From Ornithinimicrobium sp. (lineage in GTDB: Bacteria; Actinomycetota; Actinomycetes; Actinomycetales; Dermatophilaceae): 64,000 bases of DNA. The stretch's first letter is position 1. Every line of letters begins with the position of its first letter. Position numbers and translations under genes: made by a program. This document shows, one piece after another, positions 40,220-49,100 of the stretch. Under the pieces are notes generated by a model. That model saw nothing but the letters and a program-made list of their open reading frames with translations. It made no database searches and was not told where the DNA came from. The stretch is from the NCBI RefSeq assembly GCF_030537745.1, contig NZ_JAUNVI010000002.1, forward strand, positions 30,748-94,747, read 5' to 3'.

Positions 40220-41515
40220 GTGTTGCCCACCACGTCCTATCGGGAACGTCGCCGGAACAGAAGCCCGTGGCAAGTGCTCGGACTGCTGTTCACCGCGTTG
40301 TTCCTCGTCCTTTTGCCTGCGGCCGCTCATGCCAGCACCAGCGAGTTCCCTATCGTGGGCAACGTCAAGAATGACGGTGTGCCGCTGGCCGACGTCCGGA
40401 TCGTGGTGACAGGCGAGGGCTACGAGCAAGAGGCCCTCACGGACGCCGACGGTCGGTTCACCGTCCAGGTTCCGAGCCAGGATGGCACCTACGAGATCTT
40501 CCTCGACGAGGAGACCCTGCCCGAGGGCGTGACGGTCAAGGGCGACAACCCTCGACCCACGGAGTTCGGTGCGCAGTCGTTCCGACCGGTCAACTTCTTC
40601 ATCGGTGAAGGGGTCCGGGACGTGCAAAGTTTCGGCAGCCAACTGGCCGAGCGATTGGTCAACGGCCTCAACTTCGGGTTGATGCTTGCCTTGGCCTCCA
40701 TCGGGCTGTCCCTGGTCTACGGCACGACCGGGTTGGCTAACTTCGCGCACGCCGAGATGGTCACCTTCGGTGCAGTCATGGCGTTGGTCTTCGCCGGCAT
40801 GATGAACATGAGCCTCTGGCTCGCCATACCCCTGGCGCTGGTGGCCAGCGGCCTCTTCGGGTGGCTGCTCGACTGGGGGATCTGGAAACCGCTACGCAAG
40901 AGACGGGTGGCGATCGTCCAGGTGATGATCCTGTCGATCGGTCTGTCTCTCTTCCTGCGTTACGTCTTCCAGTTCTTCATCGGCGGCGGCACGCTGCAAC
41001 TCCCCGGCGTCGGCGGCACCAAGCACACCCTCTTCGGAGACGTCGCGCTGACCACGGTCGACATGGTGAGCATGGGGGTGTCCACCGGAATCCTGCTGGT
41101 GGTCGCCTACTGGCTGCTCTTCACCCGGATCGGCAAGGCCACCCGTGCCATTGCTGACAACCGGGCGCTCGCGGCAGCCACCGGCATCGACGTGGAGAAG
41201 GTCATCCGCATCGTGTGGATCGCCAGCGGTCTGCTCGCCGGTCTCTCGGGCATCCTGTGGGCCTACTTCCGGCCGGGGATCAAGTGGGACATGGGCACGC
41301 AGCTGCTGCTGCTCATCTTCTGCGCGGTCGTCCTCGGTGGCCTGGGCACGGCGTTCGGGGCACTCATCGGCTCCTTGATCACTGGTGTCCTGGTCGAGAT
41401 CTCGACGCTGTGGATCCCTTCGGACACCAAGTACGTCGGGGCGCTGCTCATCTTGATCCTGGTCCTGCTGGTGCGCCCTCAGGGCATCCTTGGCCGTCGC
41501 GAACGAATCGGATAG
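40220..41515 (+). CDS. livH: LIV-type ABC permease LivH with extracytoplasmic N-terminal domain (system 2)
   Basis: 431 residues, about 130 longer than usual LivH. Residues 1-42 form an Arg-rich N-terminus and a signal-like hydrophobic stretch (LLFTALFLVLLPAAAHAS). Residues about 45-130 look like a carboxypeptidase-regulatory-like beta domain (GNVKNDGVPLADVRIVVTGEG, LTDADGRFTVQV, GTYEIFLDEETLP). The LivH permease then starts near 140 (RLVNGLNFGLMLALASIGLSLVYGTTGLANFAHAEMVTFGA). GTG at 40220 is used; a TTG at 40223 has better spacing from GGAGGAG. First of livH-livM-livG-livF. Confidence 0.88.
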   Translation: MLPTTSYRERRRNRSPWQVLGLLFTALFLVLLPAAAHASTSEFPIVGNVKNDGVPLADVRIVVTGEGYEQEALTDADGRFTVQVPSQDGTYEIFLDEETLPEGVTVKGDNPRPTEFGAQSFRPVNFFIGEGVRDVQSFGSQLAERLVNGLNFGLMLALASIGLSLVYGTTGLANFAHAEMVTFGAVMALVFAGMMNMSLWLAIPLALVASGLFGWLLDWGIWKPLRKRRVAIVQVMILSIGLSLFLRYVFQFFIGGGTLQLPGVGGTKHTLFGDVALTTVDMVSMGVSTGILLVVAYWLLFTRIGKATRAIADNRALAAATGIDVEKVIRIVWIASGLLAGLSGILWAYFRPGIKWDMGTQLLLLIFCAVVLGGLGTAFGALIGSLITGVLVEISTLWIPSDTKYVGALLILILVLLVRPQGILGRRERIG

Positions 41516-41525
41516 GTGATCTGAT

Positions 41526-42503
41526 ATGGACTGGGGAGCCATCCTCAACAACACGTTGGCCTTCATGCTCAGCGCTGAAGCCATCGCGTTCATGCTCGCG
41601 GGCATCGGCCTGGCCATCCACTTCGGCTACGCCGGGCTGCTCAACTTCGGGGTCGCCGGCTATATGGCCATCGGCGCCTACGGTTACGCCATCTCGATCC
41701 TCAGCTTCGGCTTCCCCTGGTGGGCAGCCATGATGGTCTCGGTCGTCGGCTCGATCATCTTCTCGCTGATCCTCGGCATCCCGACGCTGCGGCTGCGTGC
41801 CGACTACCTGGCGATCGTGACTATCGCTTCGGCAGAGATCGTGCGTCTGCTCTTCACCACCCAGGCTTTCGACAAGTACACCAACTCAGCCGATGGGCTG
41901 GCCAACTACCATGCGAGCTTCCGCAACGCCAATCCCATCCCGCCTGGCACCTACGGCTTCGGGCCCTGGGAGTACAACGCAGATCAGTGGTGGGTGCGGA
42001 TCTTCGGCCTCGCCCTTGTTGCCTTCGCCCTCCTCGTGACCTGGCTGCTCATGCGCAGCCCCTGGGGCCGCGTCATCAAGGGCATCCGAGAGGACGAGGA
42101 CGCCGTGCGAGCGCTCGGCAAGAACGTCTTCCTCTACAAGATGCAGGCGCTCATCATCGGCGGCATCTTCGGTGCCTTCGGCGGGGTCGTCCTCTCGCTA
42201 CCCTCCGCCGTCGTGCCGTCCGTCTACATCACGAGCATCACCTTCTTCATCTGGACCGCGCTCCTGCTCGGTGGTGCCGCCACCATCTTCGGACCGGTCC
42301 TGGGCGCGTTGCTCTATTGGGCCATGATGGCGTTCCTGTCCGGGCTGCTGCCGGCTCTGGCCTCCAGCGGGACCTTGCCGATCAGCCCGGTGCAGGCCGG
42401 TGTCCTGCGCTACATCATTCTCGGCCTCCTGCTCATGCTGCTTGTCGCGTTCCGACCACAGGGCATCCTGGGCAACAAGAAGGAGATGACCTTTGTCAAC
42501 TGA
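41526..42503 (+). CDS. livM: LIV-type ABC permease LivM (system 2)
   Basis: 325-residue permease: GLAIHFGYAGLLNFGVAGYMAIGAY, PTLRLRADYLAIVTIASAEI, SPWGRVIKGIREDEDAVRALGKN, and VAFRPQGILGNKKEM at the C-terminus are LivM landmarks. ATG at 41526. Its 3' end encodes the ribosome site AAGGAG for livG and overlaps it by 11 nt. With livH it forms the channel for branched-chain or related amino acids. Confidence 0.94.
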   Translation: MDWGAILNNTLAFMLSAEAIAFMLAGIGLAIHFGYAGLLNFGVAGYMAIGAYGYAISILSFGFPWWAAMMVSVVGSIIFSLILGIPTLRLRADYLAIVTIASAEIVRLLFTTQAFDKYTNSADGLANYHASFRNANPIPPGTYGFGPWEYNADQWWVRIFGLALVAFALLVTWLLMRSPWGRVIKGIREDEDAVRALGKNVFLYKMQALIIGGIFGAFGGVVLSLPSAVVPSVYITSITFFIWTALLLGGAATIFGPVLGALLYWAMMAFLSGLLPALASSGTLPISPVQAGVLRYIILGLLLMLLVAFRPQGILGNKKEMTFVN

Positions 42504-43467
42504 CCAGCCCGAAGGGGCGGAGATCCACACGCCCACGGCGGCAGACCTCGCGCCGCAGGAAGAGATCGTCGAGGACATCGTCCCGACAACCAGACCCGTC
42601 AAATCCACGGGGCTGCACGTGGGTGAGGCTGTCCCCGGCACCGCCAAGGTCGACCCGATCATGGTGGCAGACGACATCACCAAGACCTTCGGCGGTCTGA
42701 CGGCCGTGAGCGTCGACCACGTCGAGATCCCCCGAAACGCGATTACCGCCCTCATCGGACCCAACGGCGCCGGCAAGACCACGCTGTTCAACCTGCTGTC
42801 CGGCTTCGACAAGCCTGACTCGGGCAAGTGGTCCTTCAACGGTCGCGCACTGGCCGGTGTCCCGGCCTTCAAGACGGCCCGGCTCGGACAGGTGCGCACC
42901 TTTCAGCTCACCAAGGTCCTGGCCCGCCTCACCGTCCTGGAGAGCATGAAGCTCGGCGCCAACCACCAGCGTGGGGAACGCATGCTGTCCAGCATCTTCC
43001 CGTTTCTGTGGCGCAAGCAGGAGCAGGAAGTCGAAGCGCGCGCACTGATACTGCTCGAGCGCTTCAAGTTGTTGGACAAGAAGGATGATTACACCGCGTC
43101 CATGTCGGGTGGTCAACGCAAACTACTGGAAATGGCGCGAGCCCTGATGACCGAGCCCGAGTTCGTCCTGCTGGACGAACCGATGGCTGGCGTCAACCCG
43201 GCGCTGACGCAATCGCTGCTCGATCACATCGTTGGCCTCAAGCAGGCGGGCATGACGGTCCTCTTCGTCGAGCACGACATGCAGATGGTCCGGCACATCG
43301 CCGACTGGGTCATCGTCATGGCCGAGGGCAAGATCGTCGCTGAAGGTCCACCAGAGTCGGTCATGCGAGACCAGGCCGTGGTCGACGCCTATATCGGCAG
43401 CCACCATGATGAGGACCTCGGAATCATCACCGGTCGCTATCAACCTGAGGAGGGACAGCATGTCTGA
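42493..43467 (+). CDS. livG: LIV-type ABC ATPase LivG (system 2)
   Basis: 324 residues. A polar N-terminal extension of about 55 residues (rich in Glu, Pro and Thr) precedes the ATPase: Walker A LIGPNGAGKTTLFNLLSGF, Q-loop RTFQLTKVLARLTVLESMKLG, signature SMSGGQRKLLEMARAL, Walker B FVLLDEPMAGVNP, H-loop VEHDMQM. The start is TTG at 42493, 8 nt after AAGGAG. No ATG is available before the ATPase that keeps the extension. Stop overlaps livF by 8 nt. Confidence 0.93.
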   Translation: MSTDQPEGAEIHTPTAADLAPQEEIVEDIVPTTRPVKSTGLHVGEAVPGTAKVDPIMVADDITKTFGGLTAVSVDHVEIPRNAITALIGPNGAGKTTLFNLLSGFDKPDSGKWSFNGRALAGVPAFKTARLGQVRTFQLTKVLARLTVLESMKLGANHQRGERMLSSIFPFLWRKQEQEVEARALILLERFKLLDKKDDYTASMSGGQRKLLEMARALMTEPEFVLLDEPMAGVNPALTQSLLDHIVGLKQAGMTVLFVEHDMQMVRHIADWVIVMAEGKIVAEGPPESVMRDQAVVDAYIGSHHDEDLGIITGRYQPEEGQHV

Positions 43468-44239
43468 GCCGGTGTCTGAGTCTGACCCCGCGGGGTCGAC
43501 GACGGTGCAAGAGCGCGAGGTCGTCGTCGACGTCCAGACGTTGACAGCTGGCTACCTGCCGGGCATCAACATCCTGACCGACTGCAATCTGGTGGCTCAC
43601 CACGGCGAGATCGTCGGGATCATCGGGCCCAACGGAGCGGGCAAGTCGACGCTGCTCAAAGCGATCTTCGGCCTGGTCAACGTGCGCAGCGGGAGCATCA
43701 CCCTCCACGGGGACGACATCACCAACCTGTCTGCGGATCAGATGGTCGCCCAAGGGGTCGGCTTCGTGCCGCAGACCGAGAATGTCTTCCAGACCTTGAC
43801 CATCGAGGAGAACCTGCAGATGGGCCTCTACCAGCGGCCCAAGGTCTACCCCGAACGTCTCGAGTTCGTCCTGGATATCTTCCCGGCGCTCAAAGACCGA
43901 CTCAAGCAGCGTGCCGGCTCCCTCTCCGGTGGTGAGCGTCAGATGGTCGCGATGTCACGCGCTCTCATGATGGAACCACATGTCCTCCTCCTGGACGAGC
44001 CGTCAGCGGGCCTGTCGCCGGTGCGTCAGGACGACGCCTTCATCCGCGTCTCCGACATCAACAAGGCGGGCGTCACGGTCATCATGGTCGAGCAGAACGC
44101 TCGTCGGTGCTTGCAGATCTGCGATCGCGCCTATGTCCTGGACCAGGGCAGGGACGCCTACACCGGCACCGGTCGGGAGCTCCTCAACGACCCCAAGGTC
44201 ATCAGCCTCTACCTCGGGACCCTGGGGCAAGACGACTAG
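43460..44239 (+). CDS. livF: LIV-type ABC ATPase LivF (system 2)
   Basis: 259 residues: Walker A IIGPNGAGKSTLLKAIFGL, QTENVFQTLTIEENLQMG, signature SLSGGERQMVAMSRAL, Walker B VLLLDEPSAGLSP, H-loop VEQNARRCLQ. ATG at 43460 with GAGGAGGGA upstream, inside the livG end. A strong terminator follows 12 bp after the stop. Confidence 0.94.
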   Translation: MSEPVSESDPAGSTTVQEREVVVDVQTLTAGYLPGINILTDCNLVAHHGEIVGIIGPNGAGKSTLLKAIFGLVNVRSGSITLHGDDITNLSADQMVAQGVGFVPQTENVFQTLTIEENLQMGLYQRPKVYPERLEFVLDIFPALKDRLKQRAGSLSGGERQMVAMSRALMMEPHVLLLDEPSAGLSPVRQDDAFIRVSDINKAGVTVIMVEQNARRCLQICDRAYVLDQGRDAYTGTGRELLNDPKVISLYLGTLGQDD

Positions 44240-44251
44240 TCCTCCGAACGA

Positions 44252-44301
44252 CCCCACAGCAAGGGCCGGACGAGATTTCTCGTCCGGCCCTTGCTGTGGG
44301 G
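44252..44301. terminator. Perfect 24-bp hairpin after livF
   Basis: 44252-44275 and 44278-44301 are exact inverted complements around a 2-nt loop, starting CCCCACAGC and containing GGCCGGACGAGA. It ends the livHMGF transcript. Its symmetry may let it also act on leftward transcription past livK. No long T-tract follows. Confidence 0.85.
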
Positions 44302-44352
44302 CTCAATCCCTGCACTGGTGATCGCTGGCCCCCTCCCCAGGGAAGACAGGAC

Positions 44353-44380
44353 GCCCCGCCCACTGGTTGGTGGACGGGGC
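44353..44380 (-). terminator. Hairpin downstream of livK
   Basis: GCCCCG-C-CCAC and GTGG-A-CGGGGC pair around a 6-nt loop, 35 bp past the livK stop on the leftward strand. Together with the hairpin at 44252 it insulates the convergent ends of livF and livK. Confidence 0.65.
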
Positions 44381-44415
44381 GACGTGCTGCAGGCGGGCCT
44401 GCGTAGGATCCTCGA

Positions 44416-45720
44416 TCAGTTGATGCGCTTGAGCGAGTTGTCGTCCTGGTACTCGTAGATGCCGATGGTCGCCTCGGTGGGGTCGCCCTTGTCGTTGAAG
44501 GTGACCGGACCGGACGGGCCATCCCAGTCGACGACGCCCCCATCGGTGATGATCTTGGCAGCTGCCTTGAACTCGGTCGCCTTCTCACCTTCGCCAGAAC
44601 CACCGGAGACTTCCTGCATCTTGCTCGCGATCTCCTTGCCGTCGGTGGAGTTGGCGGCGAGGGCAGCCAGCGCGGTCAGGATCACCGCGTCGTAGGACTC
44701 ACCGGCGTAGTTGAGGTCGGTGAGCTCCTTCTTGCCGGAGTCGATCCACGCGGTGTTCATCCGCTCGAGGAAGTCGTCTGCCAGCGCCGGTCCGGGCTGC
44801 GTGCCCTTGGACCCCTTCAGGCTCGGCTTCTTCATGGTCTCGGAGTAGTCGGCGATGTTGCCGTCGACGAAGTAGAGCTTGCTCGTGTCAACCTTGGCCT
44901 GACCCAGCGCCGGGAGGATCGTCTTGATCTCGTCGAACGTGATCAGGACCATGGCGTCCGGTGCTGCAGCCGTCAGCGAGCTCAACTGGGCGTCGAAGGT
45001 GGTGTCGCCCACGTTGTAGGACTCACTGGCGACGACCTTGCCGCCCGCCGCCTCGTAGGCCTCCTTGAAGGCCGCCTCCAGCCCGGTGCCATAGGCGTCG
45101 TTGATGTAGAGGATGCCCACGGTCTCCCGGCCGTCAGAGGCGACGAGGTTGCCGAGCACCTCGCCCTGCAGGAGGTCCGAGGGCGCGGTGCGCCAGTAGA
45201 GACCTTGGTCGTTCCAGTCGGTGAAGTCCGGGGACGTGTTAGCCGGCGAGATCATCAGCACACCGGCTGCGGTGACCTCATCGAGGAACAGCTTGGACAC
45301 TCCCGAGGACGCAGCACCCACGATGACGCTGACGCCGGCGTTCAGGAGCTGCGGGACGGTGGTCGCATAGGCCTTGTTGTCGGTGTCCCCGGAGTCGCCG
45401 TAGGTCACCTCGACCTTGATGCCAGCGTCCGCCTCGTTGATGTCCTGCGCGGCGAGCATGACGCCCGCCTCTTCAGGCGGGCCGAGGAAGGCGAGGTTGC
45501 CGGTCTGCGGCAACACGGTGCCCACCTTGAGGGTGAGGTCACGCTCACCAGCCGCGCCGGTGCCGGCGCCGCCGGCGGCGTCGCTGCTGGCAGCGGCGTC
45601 GTCCTTCTTGGGGTCGTCGGCGCCTCCGCCGCAGGCTGCCAGCACGAGGCTGGAAGCAGCGAGCAGAGCGATCCCGCGGGCGGTCACGGACCCGCGCGAA
45701 CGAAGAGAAGTTGAGCTCAT
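44416..45720 (-). CDS. LIV-type ABC transporter substrate-binding lipoprotein (system 2)
   Basis: 434 residues. Signal peptide ending in lipobox LVLAAC, a Gly/Ala/Asp/Ser linker, then a type I binding-protein fold (LKVGTVLPQTGNLAFLGPPEEAG, GVSVIVGAASSGVSKLFLDE, YINDAYGTGLEAAFKEAY). ATG at 45720 has AGGAG 6 nt upstream; an ATG at 45732 is possible. It converges on livHMGF rather than leading it, so binding protein and channel have separate promoters. A TTGTCT-17-TACGTT promoter lies upstream. Ligand probably branched-chain or related amino acids. Confidence 0.9.
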   Translation of the reverse strand: MSSTSLRSRGSVTARGIALLAASSLVLAACGGGADDPKKDDAAASSDAAGGAGTGAAGERDLTLKVGTVLPQTGNLAFLGPPEEAGVMLAAQDINEADAGIKVEVTYGDSGDTDNKAYATTVPQLLNAGVSVIVGAASSGVSKLFLDEVTAAGVLMISPANTSPDFTDWNDQGLYWRTAPSDLLQGEVLGNLVASDGRETVGILYINDAYGTGLEAAFKEAYEAAGGKVVASESYNVGDTTFDAQLSSLTAAAPDAMVLITFDEIKTILPALGQAKVDTSKLYFVDGNIADYSETMKKPSLKGSKGTQPGPALADDFLERMNTAWIDSGKKELTDLNYAGESYDAVILTALAALAANSTDGKEIASKMQEVSGGSGEGEKATEFKAAAKIITDGGVVDWDGPSGPVTFNDKGDPTEATIGIYEYQDDNSLKRIN

Positions 45721-45773
45721 GTTGCTCCTCATGAATCATGGTGGCAGCCACAATGCGGCCACGGTGTGAGTCG

Positions 45774-45802
45774 AACGTAGGTCCCCGTCAGCGTGAAGAC
45801 AA
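45774..45802 (-). promoter_or_regulatory. Candidate promoter of the system 2 binding protein
   Basis: On the leftward strand, -35 TTGTCT (45797-45802) and -10 TACGTT (45774-45779) are separated by exactly 17 bp, about 55 bp before the start codon. The rest of the 197-bp spacer to polA shows nothing clear. Confidence 0.45.
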
Positions 45803-45917
45803 GGCTAGACGCGCGCCCGCGTCTTGATTGTGCCCACATCGTTATCTCCGCGACCCCCGTCGTTACCTAGAACGCCGCGGACGCCCTCAGTGGTCTCGGG
45901 GCCGATGCCCTGTGCAG

Positions 45918-48623
45918 TCAGTGGGCCGCGGCGTGCCAAGTGCGGCCCACGCCCACGCTGACGTCAAGCGGGACCGTCAGATCGGCGGCTGCGCCCATCT
46001 GCTCGCGGACGATCGCCTCCACCTGTTCACGTTCACCCGGAGCGACCTCCAGCACCAACTCGTCGTGGACCTGCAGCAACATGCGGGATCGAGCGCCTGC
46101 GGCCCGGAGCGCCTCCTGGGTCCGGAGCATGGCAACCTTCATCAGATCTGCAGCCGAGCCCTGGATGGGGGCATTCAGCGCCATCCGCTCAGCCATCTCA
46201 CGCCGCTGCCGGTTGTCGCTGGTGAGGTCCGGCAGGTGGCGTCGACGCCCAAGGATCGTCTCGGTGAACCCGCTACGACGCGCTTGCGCAACGATCTCTT
46301 TGAGGTAGTCGCGGACCCCTCCGAACCTCTCGAAGTACTCCTCCATGAGGCCCTTGGCCTCTGCCGTCGAGATGCTCAACTGCTTAGACAACCCGAAGGC
46401 AGACAGTCCATAGGCCAGGCCGTAGCTCATCGCCTTCACCTTGGAACGCATCTCTGCAGACACTTCGCCGGGTTCGACACCGAAGACGCGCGAGCCAACG
46501 AAGCGGTGCAGGTCCTCACCGGTACGGAAGGCTTCGATCAAGCCTTCGTCCCCGGAGAGGTGGGCCATGATCCGCATCTCGATCTGGCTGTAGTCAGCCG
46601 ACATCAGGGACTCGTAGACCAGTCCCTGCCCACGATCCTCCCCCACCACGAAGATCTCGCGCAGCCGGCGACCCTCCTCGGTCCGGATCGGGATGTTCTG
46701 AAGGTTGGGCTCGGTCGAGCTGAGCCGACCGGTGGCGGCGATCGTCTGCTGATAAGTCGTGTGGATCCTGCCGTCGTCGGCCACTGACCGGATCAGTCCT
46801 TCTGCGGTGATCCGTAGTCGGGTCTTGTCGCGATGGCGCAACAGCGCCTCGAGGAAGGGATGCTCAGTCTGGGCGTAGAGACCAGCCAAAGCATCGGCAT
46901 CGGTCGTGTAGCCGGTCTTGGTGCGCCGGGTCTTGGGCAGACCGAGGGTCTCGAAGAGCACCACCTGGAGCTGCTTGGGGCTGCCCAGATTGATGGTGTC
47001 GTCACCGATCGCCGACCAAGCGTCGTGCTCAGCCGCTGCCACCGACTCACCGAACTCTGCCTCCAACTCCTCCAGGGCGGGGATGTCGACCGCGATCCCG
47101 ATCCGCTCCATACTTCGGAGCACGCCGACGAGGGGGAGCTCCACGTCGCGCAGGAGGAGCTGCTCCTCCTCGTCGGCTAGCTCGGCATCGAGCGCGACGG
47201 AAAGGTCGTGGACCGCACGGGCATGGACCATCGACGATCTCGCGGCGGCCTTGGCCCCATCGTCCGCGTCCCAGGTCAGGTCTAGGGTGCCCTGGTCCTG
47301 CGGGTCAGCATCGAGGCGCAGCTCCCGCTTGAGATAGCGCAGCGACAGGTCGGTCAGATCGTAAGACCGTTGGTCGGGCCGGACCAGGTAGGCGGCCAGG
47401 GAGGTATCGCTCACGACACCTTCCACCGGCAGTCCCCTGGCCTCAAGAGAAGCGACCTGGCCCTTGGCATCATGGAAGACCTTCGGCCGGTCCGCGTCGA
47501 CGAGGAAGTCCGCGAGGACGGCCTCGTCCTCGGCGCTGAGGTCGAGCAGATTCAGGTAGGCCGCGTGCTCGGCCCCGGCGAGCCCCAGGGTCGTAGCGCC
47601 GCCCGGGCCAGCCGGGGTGGCGGGGTCAGCGTGGACCACGAGGGCGCAGCGTTCACCTGGGCCGACGTGCGCGTCCAGCCATCCGGCCAACTCGTCGGGC
47701 CGCAGGTGCGCACCCTCCAACTCGATGCCCTCCTCAGCCTCGGACTCGGCTGACTCCAGCGTGTCGAAGAGTCGTTCGCGCAGCACCCGGAACTCCAGCC
47801 CGTCGAAGACGCGGTGGACCTCCTCACGGTCCCAGCCCTTGACGGCCAGGTCGTCGATGGTCACGGGCAGGTCGACGTCCAGGACCAGCTGATTGAGGCG
47901 ACGGTTGCGCAACACCTGATCGAGGTGGTCCCGGGTGGCCTGCCCCGCCTTTCCGGGAAGTTGGTCGACATGGTCGACCAGTCCGGGCAGGTCCCCATAC
48001 AGACCCAGCCACTTGGCGGCAGTTTTGGGCCCGACACCGGGGACGCCGGGAAGGTTGTCGGAAGTCTCACCGACCAGGGCGGCGAGGTCGCTGTAGCGCT
48101 CCGGCGGCACGCCATACTTCTCGTGGACGGCGGCGGGCGTCATCCGCGCGAGGTCGGAGACCCCCTTGCGCGGATAGAGCACGGTCGTGCCGTCGTCGAC
48201 CAACTGCAGAGCATCGCGGTCGCCGGAGCAGATCAGCACGTCCATGTCCTGGGCGCGCGCTCGGGTGGCCAACGTGGCGATGATGTCGTCGGCCTCGTAG
48301 CCCTCGAGCTCGACATGGGTGATCCGGAGCGCGTCCAGGATCTCCTTGACCAAGTCAACCTGTCCCCGGAACTCGTCGGGGGTCGCCGCCCTGCCGGCCT
48401 TGTACTCGGGATACTCCTCGCTGCGGAAAGTCCGACGAGACACGTCGAAGGCGACCGCCAGGTGGGTCGGCGCTTCGTCCCGCAGCACATTGATGAGCAT
48501 GGAGGTGAATCCATAGACCCCGTTGGTGCTCTGCCCCGTGCTCGTCGAGAAGTTCTCGACCGGCAGCGCGAAGAAGGCACGATAGGCCAGCGAATGTCCG
48601 TCTAACAACAGCAGTCGACTCAC
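45918..48623 (-). CDS. polA: DNA polymerase I
   Basis: 901 residues. N-terminal 5'-nuclease (LLLLDGHSLAYRAFFALP, VELEGYEADDIIATLA, GVPGVGPKTAAKWL), a central 3'-5' exonuclease-like domain, and the family A polymerase (SADYSQIEMRIMAHLSGDEGL, RSKVKAMSYGLAYGLS, LLQVHDELVLEVA). The exonuclease domain has lost the DxE motif (VVHAD... region), so proofreading is probably absent, as in mycobacteria. GTG at 48623 gives VSRLLLLDGH. An in-frame ATG at 48644 would overlap the divergent thioesterase start. Confidence 0.96.
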   Translation of the reverse strand: MSRLLLLDGHSLAYRAFFALPVENFSTSTGQSTNGVYGFTSMLINVLRDEAPTHLAVAFDVSRRTFRSEEYPEYKAGRAATPDEFRGQVDLVKEILDALRITHVELEGYEADDIIATLATRARAQDMDVLICSGDRDALQLVDDGTTVLYPRKGVSDLARMTPAAVHEKYGVPPERYSDLAALVGETSDNLPGVPGVGPKTAAKWLGLYGDLPGLVDHVDQLPGKAGQATRDHLDQVLRNRRLNQLVLDVDLPVTIDDLAVKGWDREEVHRVFDGLEFRVLRERLFDTLESAESEAEEGIELEGAHLRPDELAGWLDAHVGPGERCALVVHADPATPAGPGGATTLGLAGAEHAAYLNLLDLSAEDEAVLADFLVDADRPKVFHDAKGQVASLEARGLPVEGVVSDTSLAAYLVRPDQRSYDLTDLSLRYLKRELRLDADPQDQGTLDLTWDADDGAKAAARSSMVHARAVHDLSVALDAELADEEEQLLLRDVELPLVGVLRSMERIGIAVDIPALEELEAEFGESVAAAEHDAWSAIGDDTINLGSPKQLQVVLFETLGLPKTRRTKTGYTTDADALAGLYAQTEHPFLEALLRHRDKTRLRITAEGLIRSVADDGRIHTTYQQTIAATGRLSSTEPNLQNIPIRTEEGRRLREIFVVGEDRGQGLVYESLMSADYSQIEMRIMAHLSGDEGLIEAFRTGEDLHRFVGSRVFGVEPGEVSAEMRSKVKAMSYGLAYGLSAFGLSKQLSISTAEAKGLMEEYFERFGGVRDYLKEIVAQARRSGFTETILGRRRHLPDLTSDNRQRREMAERMALNAPIQGSAADLMKVAMLRTQEALRAAGARSRMLLQVHDELVLEVAPGEREQVEAIVREQMGAAADLTVPLDVSVGVGRTWHAAAH

Positions 48624-48642
48624 GCATGGCAGCCTATGTCCC

Positions 48643-49077
48643 ATGACCGACAACGCCCTACCCCAGCCCTGCCCGCCGGATGACCTGCCCTTCCGGACCT
48701 CGGGCACGCTGGTTGAGCGGATGGGTATGGAGTTTCTCGAGCTGGGGTCTGAGCGCACCGTCGCGCGGATGCCGGTCGCAGGAAACACGCAGCCCTACGG
48801 CTTGCTGCACGGTGGCGCTTCTGCCGCGCTGGCGGAGACAGTGGGCTCGGTCGCCGCCGCCCTCCACGCGGGAGCAGACCGGATAGCGGTCGGGGTGGAG
48901 CTCAACGCCACCCACCACCGCGCCGTGCGCGCAGGCTGGGTCACGGGGGTGGCCCTGCCGCTGGCCCTGGGTGCTTCCATCGCGTCCTACGAGATCGTGA
49001 TCAGCGATGACGAGGGATACCGGGTGTGCACGGCGCGGCTCACCTGCATGCTGCGCGACCGCCCTCCGGCCCGTTAG
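48643..49077 (+). CDS. Hotdog-fold thioesterase (PaaI-like)
   Basis: 144 residues. The acyl-CoA thioesterase core GLLHGGASAALAETVGS (about 51-67), VELNATHHRAVRAGWVTG and the late beta strand SYEIVISDDEGYRVCTARLT are typical of the PaaI/YdiI group. Substrate is an unknown acyl-CoA, perhaps aromatic. Divergent from polA with 19 bp between starts, an arrangement common in actinobacteria. Confidence 0.9.
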   Translation: MTDNALPQPCPPDDLPFRTSGTLVERMGMEFLELGSERTVARMPVAGNTQPYGLLHGGASAALAETVGSVAAALHAGADRIAVGVELNATHHRAVRAGWVTGVALPLALGASIASYEIVISDDEGYRVCTARLTCMLRDRPPAR

Positions 49078-49100
49078 CTGCCGCCGCCTACGCTGTCCGC

